Both the position numbers and the translations under genes were made by a program. A stretch of 64,000 bases of DNA from Micromonospora pisi (GTDB taxonomy: Bacteria > Actinomycetota > Actinomycetes > Mycobacteriales > Micromonosporaceae): assembly GCF_003633685.1 (NCBI RefSeq), contig NZ_RBKT01000001.1, positions 5,704,001 through 5,768,000 of the forward strand. Direction: 5' to 3'. Below, piece after piece: positions 25,148 through 32,895 of the stretch (position 1 is the first letter of the stretch; each line of letters starts with the position of its first letter). A model generated the notes under the pieces. That model saw nothing but the letters and a program-made list of their open reading frames with translations, ran no database searches and had not been told where the DNA came from.

Positions 25148-26281
25148 TCAGCCCCGGTCGCGCCAGGCCGCCGCGAGGGTCGTCCGCCCGTTGGTCCGCA
25201 GCAGCGAACCCTCGTAGAGGCGGGCGGCGAGCAGGAGTACGGCCACCGCCCCGGCGAGCAGGACCACCAGCGCCAGCACCGGCTCCCAGGGGGCCGCCTC
25301 GCCGAGGAAGAGCCGTACCGGCATGGCGGTGGGTGCCGAGAACGGCACGTACGACAGCACGGTCATCAGGGTGCTGTTGTCGTTGCCGAAGACGACCGCG
25401 AAGAACGGCACCAGGACCAGCAGTTGGACCGGCATCGAGACCGATCCGATGTCCTCCTGGCGGCTGACCAGGGCTCCGGTCACCGCCCAGATGGCGGCCA
25501 GCAACACGAAGCCGACCACGAAGAACGGGATGAACCAGCCGATCGCCGGGGCGAGTTGGCTCATCATGGTCCCGCTGTCGGTGACCGCCATGCCGACCAC
25601 GGCGGCGAGTGCGATCAGGACGATCTGCGCGATCGCCAGGGTGCTGGCGGCGACCACCTTGCCGGCCAGCAGTGCGCGTACGGGCACGGTGGCGACCAGG
25701 ATCTCGACGATCCGGGTCTGCTTCTCCTCGGTGACGCTCTGCGCGATCTGGACCCCGAAGGTGATCGACGTGAAGAAGAAGATCATGCCGAACGCGAGCG
25801 GGATCAGGGTGCGTACCACCGGGTCCGCCGCGTCCGGGTCGAGCAGTTGCACCGGGGGAGCGCTGCTCAGCGCCCTGACCACGTCGGTCGGCGCCTCGTC
25901 GAGTGCCAGCACCCGGACCCCGGTGGCGTCGGCGACCACGGCCGCGTCGACCTCCTCGTTCAGCACCAGGTCCCGGGCGGCCTGCTCGTCGGCGACCGTG
26001 CGCACCTCCAGCCCGGCCCGGTCGAGCGCCTCCGTGGCCTGACTTCCGACCACGGCGACGCTCGACGGCCCGCCGGCGAGCAATGCCGGCAGCACGGTCG
26101 CGGCGAGGGTGGTGAGGAGGAAGAAGATTGTGCTGAACAGGAACGCCTTGTCGCGCAGCTTGGTGCTGATCTCACGGCCGGCGACCAGGCCGACGGCCTG
26201 CCAGAACGAGGTGGTGGCGCGGGGTGTCCCGGTGCCGGTGGTGGAGGTGTCGACCGGCCGGGTCTGGTTGGTCAGCGTCAT
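25148..26281 (-). CDS. ABC-2 type transporter permease (NatB-like)
   Basis: About 377 residues. Topology fits ABC-2 exporters with a large extracytoplasmic loop: first membrane segment KAFLFSTIFFLLTTLAATVL, a roughly 130-residue soluble loop, then five hydrophobic segments in the C-terminal half beginning IPLAFGMIFFFTSITFGVQI. The motif SVTEEKQTRIVEILVATVPV is characteristic of NatB/YhaP-type permeases (E-E-K-x-x-R-x-x-E-x-L). It partners the ATPase encoded immediately upstream, and its ATG overlaps that gene's TGA (ATGA). The substrate is unknown; relatives extrude sodium, peptides or drugs. Last gene of its operon. Confidence 0.9.
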   Translation of the reverse strand: MTLTNQTRPVDTSTTGTGTPRATTSFWQAVGLVAGREISTKLRDKAFLFSTIFFLLTTLAATVLPALLAGGPSSVAVVGSQATEALDRAGLEVRTVADEQAARDLVLNEEVDAAVVADATGVRVLALDEAPTDVVRALSSAPPVQLLDPDAADPVVRTLIPLAFGMIFFFTSITFGVQIAQSVTEEKQTRIVEILVATVPVRALLAGKVVAASTLAIAQIVLIALAAVVGMAVTDSGTMMSQLAPAIGWFIPFFVVGFVLLAAIWAVTGALVSRQEDIGSVSMPVQLLVLVPFFAVVFGNDNSTLMTVLSYVPFSAPTAMPVRLFLGEAAPWEPVLALVVLLAGAVAVLLLAARLYEGSLLRTNGRTTLAAAWRDRG

Positions 26282-27162
26282 TGTGCGATCTCCCGGAAGA
26301 TTTCGGCGAGCGACGGAACGATCGGGCGGAAGGCGCGGACCGGTTCCCGTTCCAGGACCCGTCGCAGCACCTCCTGGTCGTCGCTGGGCGAGTGGATGTC
26401 GATGACCGCCCGCGCCCCGTCGAGGTCGACGATGGTGACGCCGGGCAGGTCCCGTACCCATCCGGCGTCGGTGTCGACGACGAGTTCGTAGCGGGGCGAC
26501 GCGTGCTGCCGGCGGAGGCTGTCGCGGCTGCCAGCGGCCCGGATGGTGCCGTCCGCGATGATCACCAGGTCGTCGCAGAGCCGTTCCACCACGTCGAGTT
26601 GGTGACTGGAGAAGAGGACCGGTACGCCACGCGCGGCCCGGTCCCGCAGCACCCGGACGATCACGTCGACCGCGAGCGGGTCGAGCCCGGAGAAGGGTTC
26701 GTCCAGGACCAGCATGACCGGGTCGTGGACCAGCGCCGCGGCGATCTGCGCCCGCTGTTGGTTGCCGAGCGACAGCGTGTCCAGGGTGTCCCCGGCCCGC
26801 TCGGTCAGCCCCACCTGCTCCAGCAGGTCGTCGCTGCTGCGCCGGGCCGCCGGGGCGCTCATCCCGTGCAGCCGGCCCAGGTAGACGAGCTGCTCGCGGA
26901 TCTTCATCTTCGGGTACAGGCCGCGTTCCTCGGGCATGTAACCGAAGCTTCGGCGCGTTGTCCTGGTCAGCGGAGCGCCGTCCCAGGTGACCTCACCCGA
27001 GTCCGCGGCGAGGACGCCGAGGATGATGCGCATCGAGGTGGTCTTGCCGGCACCGTTGGCCCCGACGAAACCGGTCATCCGACCCGCCTCGATGGCGAAC
27101 GAGATGTCGTGCAACACCCGGCGGTCGCCGAACGTCCGGCTCACGGACGCGACGCGGAGCAT
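26278..27162 (-). CDS. ABC transporter ATP-binding protein
   Basis: 294 residues. Walker A GANGAGKTTSM near residue 33, signature LSLGNQQRAQIAAAL near 127, Walker B MLVLDEPFSGLDP near 148 and switch His in LFSSHQLDVVERL. The last 90 residues form a DUF4162-like C-terminal domain common in exporter ATPases (ELVVDTDAGWVRDLPGV). It energises the permease encoded downstream with a 4-bp overlap. The ATG has AGAGGGAGA upstream. It follows a two-component system in the same direction, with a terminator hairpin in the 150-bp gap, so it probably has its own promoter. Control by that response regulator is plausible but unproven. Confidence 0.93.
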   Translation of the reverse strand: MLRVASVSRTFGDRRVLHDISFAIEAGRMTGFVGANGAGKTTSMRIILGVLAADSGEVTWDGAPLTRTTRRSFGYMPEERGLYPKMKIREQLVYLGRLHGMSAPAARRSSDDLLEQVGLTERAGDTLDTLSLGNQQRAQIAAALVHDPVMLVLDEPFSGLDPLAVDVIVRVLRDRAARGVPVLFSSHQLDVVERLCDDLVIIADGTIRAAGSRDSLRRQHASPRYELVVDTDAGWVRDLPGVTIVDLDGARAVIDIHSPSDDQEVLRRVLEREPVRAFRPIVPSLAEIFREIAQ

Positions 27163-27254
27163 GCGGTCTCCCTCTGCTGGCGTGGCTCCGGGCCGGGCGG
27201 CCCGGAACGTCTTCGCTGAGCGTAGGGGGAGCGACCCGCGTTGACGTCCGGCCC

Positions 27255-27279
27255 GCGGCGGACCCGCCGGGTCCGCCGC
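27255..27279 (-). terminator. Terminator after the response regulator gene
   Basis: Perfect 11-bp stem GCGGCGGACCC / GGGTCCGCCGC with a 3-nt loop, 34 nt past the response regulator stop; a second overlapping GC-rich stem follows. Confidence 0.7.
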
Positions 27280-27312
27280 GCGACGGACCCGGCGGGCGCG
27301 CCGGGGTCGGCC

Positions 27313-28026
27313 TCAGCCCTCCGACGTACGCGGGGTGACCACGCCGTGTTCGTACGCGAAGACAACGGCCTGGGTACGGTCGCGCAGTCCCAGTTTCATC
27401 AGCACCCGCGACACGTGGGTCTTCACCGTCGCCTCACCGAGCAGCAACTGTTGCGCGATCTCGGCGTTCGACGCGCCCCCGGCGAGCAGCACCAGCACCT
27501 CGTGTTCCCGTTCGGTCAGCCCGGCGAGCGGCTCGGCGGCCCGCGCGACCCGGGGCACCGGCACCGCCCCAGCCGCCGGCATCCGCGCTGGCGCCGGTGT
27601 GGCGAAGGTGGCGATGACCCGCTTGGTGAGCTGCGGGGCGAGCAGGGCGTCGCCTCGGGCGACCACCCGTACCGCCTCGACCAGGTCCTCCGGGCTGCCG
27701 TTCTTGAGCAGGAAGCCGCTCGCGCCGGCCTGTAACGCCGCGAAGAGGTAGTCGTCGCGGTCGAAGGTGGTCAGAATCAGCACCGAGGCGCCGCCGGTCG
27801 CCGACCCGGCCACGATCCGCCGGGTGGCTTCCAGGCCGTCCATCACCGGCATCTCGACGTCCATCAGCACCACGTCGGGGCGGTGCCGGATGGTGAGTTC
27901 CACCGCCTCCGCACCGTCGGCGGCCTCGCCGACCACCTCGATGTCGTCCTCGATTTCGAGGATGACCCGGAAACCCGCGCGGACCAGACGCTGGTCGTCG
28001 ACGAGCAGTACCCGGATCGGGTTCAT
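27313..28026 (-). CDS. NarL/LuxR-family response regulator
   Basis: 237 residues. Receiver domain with acidic pair D10-D11, phospho-acceptor D56 (VVLMDVEMPVMDG), Thr switch in LILTTFDRDD and Lys in GFLLKNGSPEDL. An Ala/Pro linker joins a LuxR-type HTH at about 168-230 (LTEREHEVLVLLAGGASNAEI and TVKTHVSRVLMKLGLRDRTQ). It should bind DNA as a phosphorylated dimer. Its ATG overlaps the TGA of the sensor kinase gene upstream (ATGA), giving a cognate pair. The likely target is the ABC exporter encoded just downstream, by context only. Confidence 0.95.
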   Translation of the reverse strand: MNPIRVLLVDDQRLVRAGFRVILEIEDDIEVVGEAADGAEAVELTIRHRPDVVLMDVEMPVMDGLEATRRIVAGSATGGASVLILTTFDRDDYLFAALQAGASGFLLKNGSPEDLVEAVRVVARGDALLAPQLTKRVIATFATPAPARMPAAGAVPVPRVARAAEPLAGLTEREHEVLVLLAGGASNAEIAQQLLLGEATVKTHVSRVLMKLGLRDRTQAVVFAYEHGVVTPRTSEG

Positions 28027-29399
28027 CCGGCCGCCACCCCGCTCTCCGTCACCCGTGCCCCCGTTTCCGGGGCCTCAGTTTCCTGACCCGCCGGGATGTC
28101 CGTCTCCGCCTCCAGGGGGAGGCGGGCCCGGACCCGGAATCCGCCGCCGGGTCGGGCGCCCAGTTCCAGCACCCCGCCGTGCGCCGCGACCCGCTCCCGT
28201 ATGCCGATCAGTCCGAGTCCGCTGCCGGTCGGGTGCGGTCCGCCGTCGGCGACGGGCGCGTGAGCGGTCGCCGGTGCGCCGTGACCGTTGTCGGCCACGT
28301 CCACTTCGATCTCCTTGCGCAGGTATCGGACGCGTACGTCGATCAGGCTCGCGCGGGAGTGTTTGATGGTGTTCGTCAACGCTTCCTGCATGATCCGGTA
28401 GATCGCCAGCGAGAGCGAGTCGGTCAACGGCACCGGGTCGCCGAAGGTGCGGTAGTCGACCGTCAGGCCCGCTTCCCGGGCGCCGTTCAGCAGTGTCTCC
28501 ACCTGGTCCAGCCGGTGCCCGGTCAGCGCCTCGGGGCTGGAACGGTCGGCCTGTCGGAGCACCCCGAGCAGGCGCCGCAACTCGTCGATGGCGGTACGCG
28601 CGGTCTGCTCGACCGAGGCCAGGGCGGTCTTCGCCTTCGGCGGGTTCTGGTCCATCACCCGCCGTGCGGCGGCGGCCTGTACACCCATCACCGCCACGTG
28701 GTGGGCGACGACGTCGTGCAGTTCGCGGGCGATCCGTACCCGTTCCTGGATCACCGCGCGTTCGGCGAGTTCGGCCTGTGACCGGCGCAGCGCCTCGGTC
28801 TGCACCTGCACCTCGTGGTGGCGCAGCGCGGAGAGCCACGCGGTGTTTCCGAACAGGTACGCGAAGACGAAGAACATCAGGTTGAACAGCACCGACATGC
28901 CCAACGCGGCGAGCAGTGGCGGCACCGGACCGCTGGCGCCCTCGAACGCGTCCGGTGGAATGTCCGCCACCGACCGTACGGCGCCGAACGCGAGCCAGCA
29001 GAACATGGCCACGATGACGACGATCCGGAGTACGGCGGAGCGTCGACGGTTCCGGCCCCAGGCGCCGAGGGTGTAGATGGCGACGAAGAGCGCGACCGGT
29101 GAGGCCAGGGTGTCGACGGTGGCCCGTGCCTGGGCGCCGATGAAGAACGCGGCGGTCAGCAACGTGGTCGCCTCGGGCCAGCGGCGTCGCCAGGCCATTG
29201 GTGCGGTGACTCCGAGTATCCAGGCGATCTGTTCCGGCCACGATGGCGGTGGGCCCAGCACGAACGTTCCGGAGCTGTTCAGCAGCAGCACGCCGAGCAG
29301 GCCGCAGCCGGTCAGCAGCACGCTGAGTTGCCAGTCGTGCCGGCGCTGTCCGGCGGTGGGTCCGGGACGTGCCCAGGCTTGCGTCACCTGCTCGGTCAT
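28023..29399 (-). CDS. Two-component sensor histidine kinase (NarL-partner, HisKA_3 type)
   Basis: 458 residues. About five or six hydrophobic segments in the first 180 residues form a membrane sensor without a large external loop. HisKA_3 dimerisation region with phospho-acceptor His in RIARELHDVVAHHVAVMGVQ near residue 224. HATPase_c domain with N box MQEALTNTIKHS, G1 DVADNGHG and G2 GSGLGLIGIRERVAAHGG. It phosphorylates the response regulator encoded by the overlapping downstream gene. Membrane-intrinsic sensing and location beside ABC exporter genes fit the pattern of LiaS/DesK-like stress sensors; the signal is unknown. Confidence 0.95.
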   Translation of the reverse strand: MTEQVTQAWARPGPTAGQRRHDWQLSVLLTGCGLLGVLLLNSSGTFVLGPPPSWPEQIAWILGVTAPMAWRRRWPEATTLLTAAFFIGAQARATVDTLASPVALFVAIYTLGAWGRNRRRSAVLRIVVIVAMFCWLAFGAVRSVADIPPDAFEGASGPVPPLLAALGMSVLFNLMFFVFAYLFGNTAWLSALRHHEVQVQTEALRRSQAELAERAVIQERVRIARELHDVVAHHVAVMGVQAAAARRVMDQNPPKAKTALASVEQTARTAIDELRRLLGVLRQADRSSPEALTGHRLDQVETLLNGAREAGLTVDYRTFGDPVPLTDSLSLAIYRIMQEALTNTIKHSRASLIDVRVRYLRKEIEVDVADNGHGAPATAHAPVADGGPHPTGSGLGLIGIRERVAAHGGVLELGARPGGGFRVRARLPLEAETDIPAGQETEAPETGARVTESGVAAG

Positions 29400-29414
29400 G
29401 GTGCCGGAGCCTAG

Positions 29415-30002
29415 CTAGCTGGACCGGGGTCGGCGCAATCCGAGGATCTTCCGGCCGACGTCCAGGAGCAGGTCGCGCAGGGTCTCGTCGTCGAGTTCGC
29501 GCAGCTCCGGAGTGGACGCCGCGCCGACGATGCCGAGCAGCGCCACCTGGGCGCAGACCTGCCGGCCCGGTCCGGAGAGGTGGCTGGCGAGCAGGTCGCG
29601 CGGCTGGTCCAGCAGGATCGAGGCGTTCTGTTCTTCCTTCAGGTGCGGCTTGACCGCGGGATCGGTCTGGAGCAGGCCGATCAGGGCCCGGTGTCGCAGC
29701 GCGAGATCCACCCAGCCGGTCAGCATCCGTTCCGCCCGCGCGGTCGGCGTGCGTTGGGCCGAGGCCTCGGCGATCAGGTTCTTCACGTCCTCCACCGCCG
29801 GCCGGATCACCGCCGCGAGGATCTCGTCCCGGGTCTTGAAGTGGTGGTAGACCGCCGCCTTGGTGACATGCAACTGGTCGGCGATCATCTGCAACGAGGT
29901 GCCGGCGAAGCCGCAGTGGGTGAACAGGTCCAGGGCGGCGTCGATCAGACGGGCACGGGTGCCCTCGGCGGCGACCGGCGCACGCGACGTACTCGAGGTC
30001 AT
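29415..30002 (-). CDS. TetR-family transcriptional repressor
   Basis: 195 residues. N-terminal TetR HTH: TRARLIDAALDLFTHCGFAG, then TSLQMIADQLHVTKAAVYHH and FKTRDEILAAV. The C-terminal helical ligand domain is typical in length. The ATG has GAGGAGGAGAG directly upstream. It is divergent from an MMPL exporter gene, and the gap holds six palindromes at 23-bp spacing that are its probable binding sites. It is therefore likely a local repressor of the exporter and of itself, released by a hydrophobic ligand. The ligand is unknown. Confidence 0.93.
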   Translation of the reverse strand: MTSSTSRAPVAAEGTRARLIDAALDLFTHCGFAGTSLQMIADQLHVTKAAVYHHFKTRDEILAAVIRPAVEDVKNLIAEASAQRTPTARAERMLTGWVDLALRHRALIGLLQTDPAVKPHLKEEQNASILLDQPRDLLASHLSGPGRQVCAQVALLGIVGAASTPELRELDDETLRDLLLDVGRKILGLRRPRSS

Positions 30003-30070
30003 CTCTCCTCCTCGAAGGTGCTCGGCAGGACGCGGCCCTAAGCCTAGCCTGCCGCTCAGCAGGCGCTCAG

Positions 30071-30201
30071 CTTGTCGATCGACAGGCCGCGAGCTAGTCG
30101 ATCGACCGGACGATAGCTTGCCGATCGGCTAGGTGCCAGCTAGTCGATCGTAAGGTTCGTCACTTGCCGATCGGCTAGTATCGTCCTTGCCGATCGGCTA
30201 G
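30071..30201. promoter_or_regulatory. Array of six CGATCG-centred palindromes, exact 23-bp period (probable TetR operators)
   Basis: Sixteen-base sites start at 30071, 30094, 30117, 30140, 30163 and 30186, every 23 bp. Three are identical (CTTGCCGATCGGCTAG at 30117, 30163, 30186); the others are variants (CTTGTCGATCGACAGG, CTAGTCGATCGACCGG, CTAGTCGATCGTAAGG). The 7-bp spacers are unrelated. A degenerate seventh site (CCTGCCGCTCAGCAGG) is in the same phase at 30048. The array fills the gap between divergent tetR and mmpL genes, so repeated operators are the natural reading. Confidence 0.85.
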
Positions 30202-30335
30202 CTTCAGGGCCTACCGGCGACACCGTGCCACCGTCTCCTGCTGCTCCTTCGACAGGGCACCCGCCGGCCACGTACGACGCCTTGCTGCCACGAGGCACAA
30301 GGACGACATCCCTATCTGTCTCAGGAGCGGATCCC

Positions 30336-32561
30336 GTGGCAACGTTTCTCTACCGGATAGGCCGGTTCTCGTACCGTCGTCGATGGCTGGTGACCGGCCT
30401 CTGGGTGCTGCTGCTGGCGCTGCTGGGCGTCGGCGCGGCAACCATCTCCGGCACCATGTCCAACTCGTTCAGCGTCCCCGGCACCGAGGCGCAGCGCGCC
30501 ATCGACCACCTCGCCGAACGTTTCCCACAGGCGAATGCCAGCGGTGCCACCGCCCGGGTGGTCTTCGCGGCACCCGCCGGCCAGCAGCTCACCGACCCGG
30601 CGAACCGGGCAGCGGTGGGCGACGTGGTCAGGGAACTGGCCCAGGCGCCGAAGGTGGTCAGCGTGGTCGACCCGTTCCAGGCCAACGCGGTCTCGCCCGA
30701 CGGGCGGTACGCGGTCGCCCAGGCCCGGTACGCCGTACAGGGGCCGGCTCTGGAACCGGCGGACCGGGACGCGCTGACGCACACCGCCGAGGTCGGCCGC
30801 GCGGCCGGTCTGACCGTCGAGATCGGTGGCGACGCCCTGCAGACCTCACCCGAGACCGGGATAACCGAGGTGATCGGCATCGTCATCGCCGCCGCCGTGC
30901 TGGCGATCACCTTCGGGTCGCTGCTCGCCGCCGGCCTGCCGCTGCTCACCGCGCTTGTCGGAGTCCTGGTCGGACTCGCCGGCATCGCCGTCGCCAGCGG
31001 GTTCGTCGACATCAACTCCAACAGCACCATCCTGGCACTGATGCTCGGCATCGCCGTCGGCATCGACTACGCCCTCTTCATCGTCTCCCGGTTCCGGCAC
31101 GAGGTCGCGGTCCGCCGGGACCCCCTCGAAGCCGCCGGACGGGCGGTCGGCACCGCCGGCTCCGCGGTCGCCTTCGCCGGGCTGACCGTGATCATCGCCC
31201 TGGCCGGGCTCTCCGTGGTCGGCATCCCGGTGCTGCGCTCGATGGGGCTGGCCGCCGCCGTCACCGTCGCCATCGCGGTGCTGGTCGCCCTCACCCTGCT
31301 GCCGGCCCTGCTCGGCTTCGCCGGCGGTCGGGTCACCGCCGGTCGCCGGATCACCTCCGGCCGGCGCGCCCGCGACCCCGAGTCCGACCTCGGGCCGGCG
31401 CCGATGGGCGAGCGGTGGGCCCGGTTCGTCACCCGTCGGCGGGTGCCGGTGCTGGTGCTCGCCGTGCTCGGGTTGGCCCTGGTCGCGGTCCCCGCGGCCG
31501 ACCTGCGGCTCGGTTTCCCCGACGACGGTACGGCGTCCGCCGAGACCACCCAGCACAAGGCGTACGAGCTGCTCACCTTCGGATTCGGGCCGGGATTCAA
31601 CGGCCCGCTCACGGTGGTGGTGGACGCCGGTGACGGTGCCGCCGGCGCGGCGGCCGCCGAGGCGACCGGCACGATCAAGGGGCTCGACAACGTCGCCTCG
31701 GTCAGCCCACCCGTGATCAGCCCGGACGGCGGCACCGCCCTGCTCAGCGTCATCCCGGGCACCGGTCCCAACGACCCGGCCACCACCGACCTGGTCAACG
31801 ACATCCGGGCACACCAGGCGGAGCTGCGTACGGCCACCGGCGCCCAGGTCTCGGTCACCGGCTCGACGGCGGTCAACATCGACGCCTCCGACCGGGTCAA
31901 CGACGCGTTCCTGCCGTACCTGGGGCTCGTCGTCGGCCTGGCGTTCCTGATCCTGCTGCTGATGTTCCGTTCCGTGCTGGTTCCGTTGAAGGCGACCCTC
32001 GGCTTCCTGCTCAGTGTCGGGGCCACCTTCGGGGCCATGGTCGCGGTCTTCCAGTGGGGCTGGCTCGGGTCGGTGTTCGGGGTCGAGGAGGCGTCGCCGA
32101 TCGCACCCATCGTGCCGGTGCTGCTGATCGGCATCCTCTTCGGCCTGGCCATGGACTACCAGGTCTTCCTGGTGACCCGGATGCGTGAGGACCACGTGCA
32201 CGGCCGGTCGGCCCAGGAGGCGATCGTCACCGGTTTCCGGCACGGCGCACGGGTGGTCACCGCCGCCGCGATCATCATGATCAGCGTCTTCGGTGGCTTC
32301 ATCTTCGGCGACCAGGTGATGATCCAGTCGATCGGCTTCGCGCTGGCCTTCGGCGTACTCGTGGACGCGTTCGTCGTACGGATGACGATCGTGCCGGCGG
32401 TGATGTCGCTGCTGGACCGGGCCGCCTGGTGGCTGCCCCGGTGGTTGGCGCGGATCCTGCCCGAGGTCGACGTCGAGGGGGAGAAGTTGGGCCGGTCCGA
32501 GCCGTCGGCCGCGACCAGCCCCGTCGTCGACCCCGAGCTCTCCGCCGCCGGCACCCGCTAG
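30336..32561 (+). CDS. MMPL/RND-family membrane exporter
   Basis: About 741 residues with the two-repeat MMPL layout: one N-terminal helix, a periplasm-side domain, five or six helices, then a repeat of the same. Each half has the Asp-Tyr pair used for proton relay: GIAVGIDYALFIVSRFRHE and GLAMDYQVFLVTRMREDH. MmpL proteins export lipids or hydrophobic compounds in actinobacteria; the substrate here is unknown. The frame is open upstream to a GTG at 30225, but GTG 30336 is preferred because AGGAG lies 8 nt before it and ATFLYRIGRFSYRRRW is a natural MMPL N-terminus. It is divergent from tetR and downstream of the operator array. A 19-bp hairpin follows. Confidence 0.93.
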   Translation: MATFLYRIGRFSYRRRWLVTGLWVLLLALLGVGAATISGTMSNSFSVPGTEAQRAIDHLAERFPQANASGATARVVFAAPAGQQLTDPANRAAVGDVVRELAQAPKVVSVVDPFQANAVSPDGRYAVAQARYAVQGPALEPADRDALTHTAEVGRAAGLTVEIGGDALQTSPETGITEVIGIVIAAAVLAITFGSLLAAGLPLLTALVGVLVGLAGIAVASGFVDINSNSTILALMLGIAVGIDYALFIVSRFRHEVAVRRDPLEAAGRAVGTAGSAVAFAGLTVIIALAGLSVVGIPVLRSMGLAAAVTVAIAVLVALTLLPALLGFAGGRVTAGRRITSGRRARDPESDLGPAPMGERWARFVTRRRVPVLVLAVLGLALVAVPAADLRLGFPDDGTASAETTQHKAYELLTFGFGPGFNGPLTVVVDAGDGAAGAAAAEATGTIKGLDNVASVSPPVISPDGGTALLSVIPGTGPNDPATTDLVNDIRAHQAELRTATGAQVSVTGSTAVNIDASDRVNDAFLPYLGLVVGLAFLILLLMFRSVLVPLKATLGFLLSVGATFGAMVAVFQWGWLGSVFGVEEASPIAPIVPVLLIGILFGLAMDYQVFLVTRMREDHVHGRSAQEAIVTGFRHGARVVTAAAIIMISVFGGFIFGDQVMIQSIGFALAFGVLVDAFVVRMTIVPAVMSLLDRAAWWLPRWLARILPEVDVEGEKLGRSEPSAATSPVVDPELSAAGTR

Positions 32562-32607
32562 CCGCCAGCCGGCGCCCAGCACGTCTCGCCGACCTGGCAT
32601 CCGGCAC

Positions 32608-32652
32608 ACGGAAGGCGCGCGAACCTGGACCTGAGGTTCGCGCGCCTTCCGT
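32608..32652. terminator. Strong bidirectional terminator (19-bp stem)
   Basis: Perfect 19-bp stem (left arm ACGGAAGGCGCGCGAACCT) with a 7-nt loop GGACCTG, between the mmpL stop and the convergent end of the formate dehydrogenase operon. Confidence 0.92.
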
Positions 32653-32672
32653 ATCGGGTTATGCCGGTGGAA

Positions 32673-32894
32673 CTACTTCTCTGCGAGCAACCGGGCCGCC
32701 GCGAGCGCCAGCGGGTCCAGCTCGTCGGGTTCGGACTCGACCCGACGATCCAGCTCGGCCCGCATCCGCGGGTCCCAGAAGAGGCGGATGTGCTCGGCGA
32801 TCTGGGCCGCCGCCTTCTCGGGTGTCTCGTGGTGGAAGTGCGCCGCGATCTCGTTGGCGAGCCGCACCGAGGGCGAGGTGACCTGATGTGCCAT
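32673..32894 (-). CDS. fdsD: Formate dehydrogenase delta subunit
   Basis: 73 residues, the usual size for FdsD. The pattern is characteristic: VRLANEIAAHFHH, AAAQIAEHIRLFWDPRMRAE and LDPLALAAARLL. FdsD is a small accessory subunit of soluble NAD-dependent molybdenum formate dehydrogenase, needed for assembly or stability. Its ATG starts one base after the TGA of fdsA, and it is the last gene of the operon before a strong hairpin. Confidence 0.9.
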   Translation of the reverse strand: MAHQVTSPSVRLANEIAAHFHHETPEKAAAQIAEHIRLFWDPRMRAELDRRVESEPDELDPLALAAARLLAEK

Positions 32895-32895
32895 G

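Noticed and set aside
30071-30201. CRISPR array
   Set aside because: The repeats are 16-bp palindromes with 7-bp spacers and degenerate copies, between tetR and mmpL. CRISPR repeats and spacers are much longer.
30846-32609. 587-codon minus-strand frame opposite mmpL
   Set aside because: Asp/Gly/Arg-rich shadow of the MMPL coding sequence.
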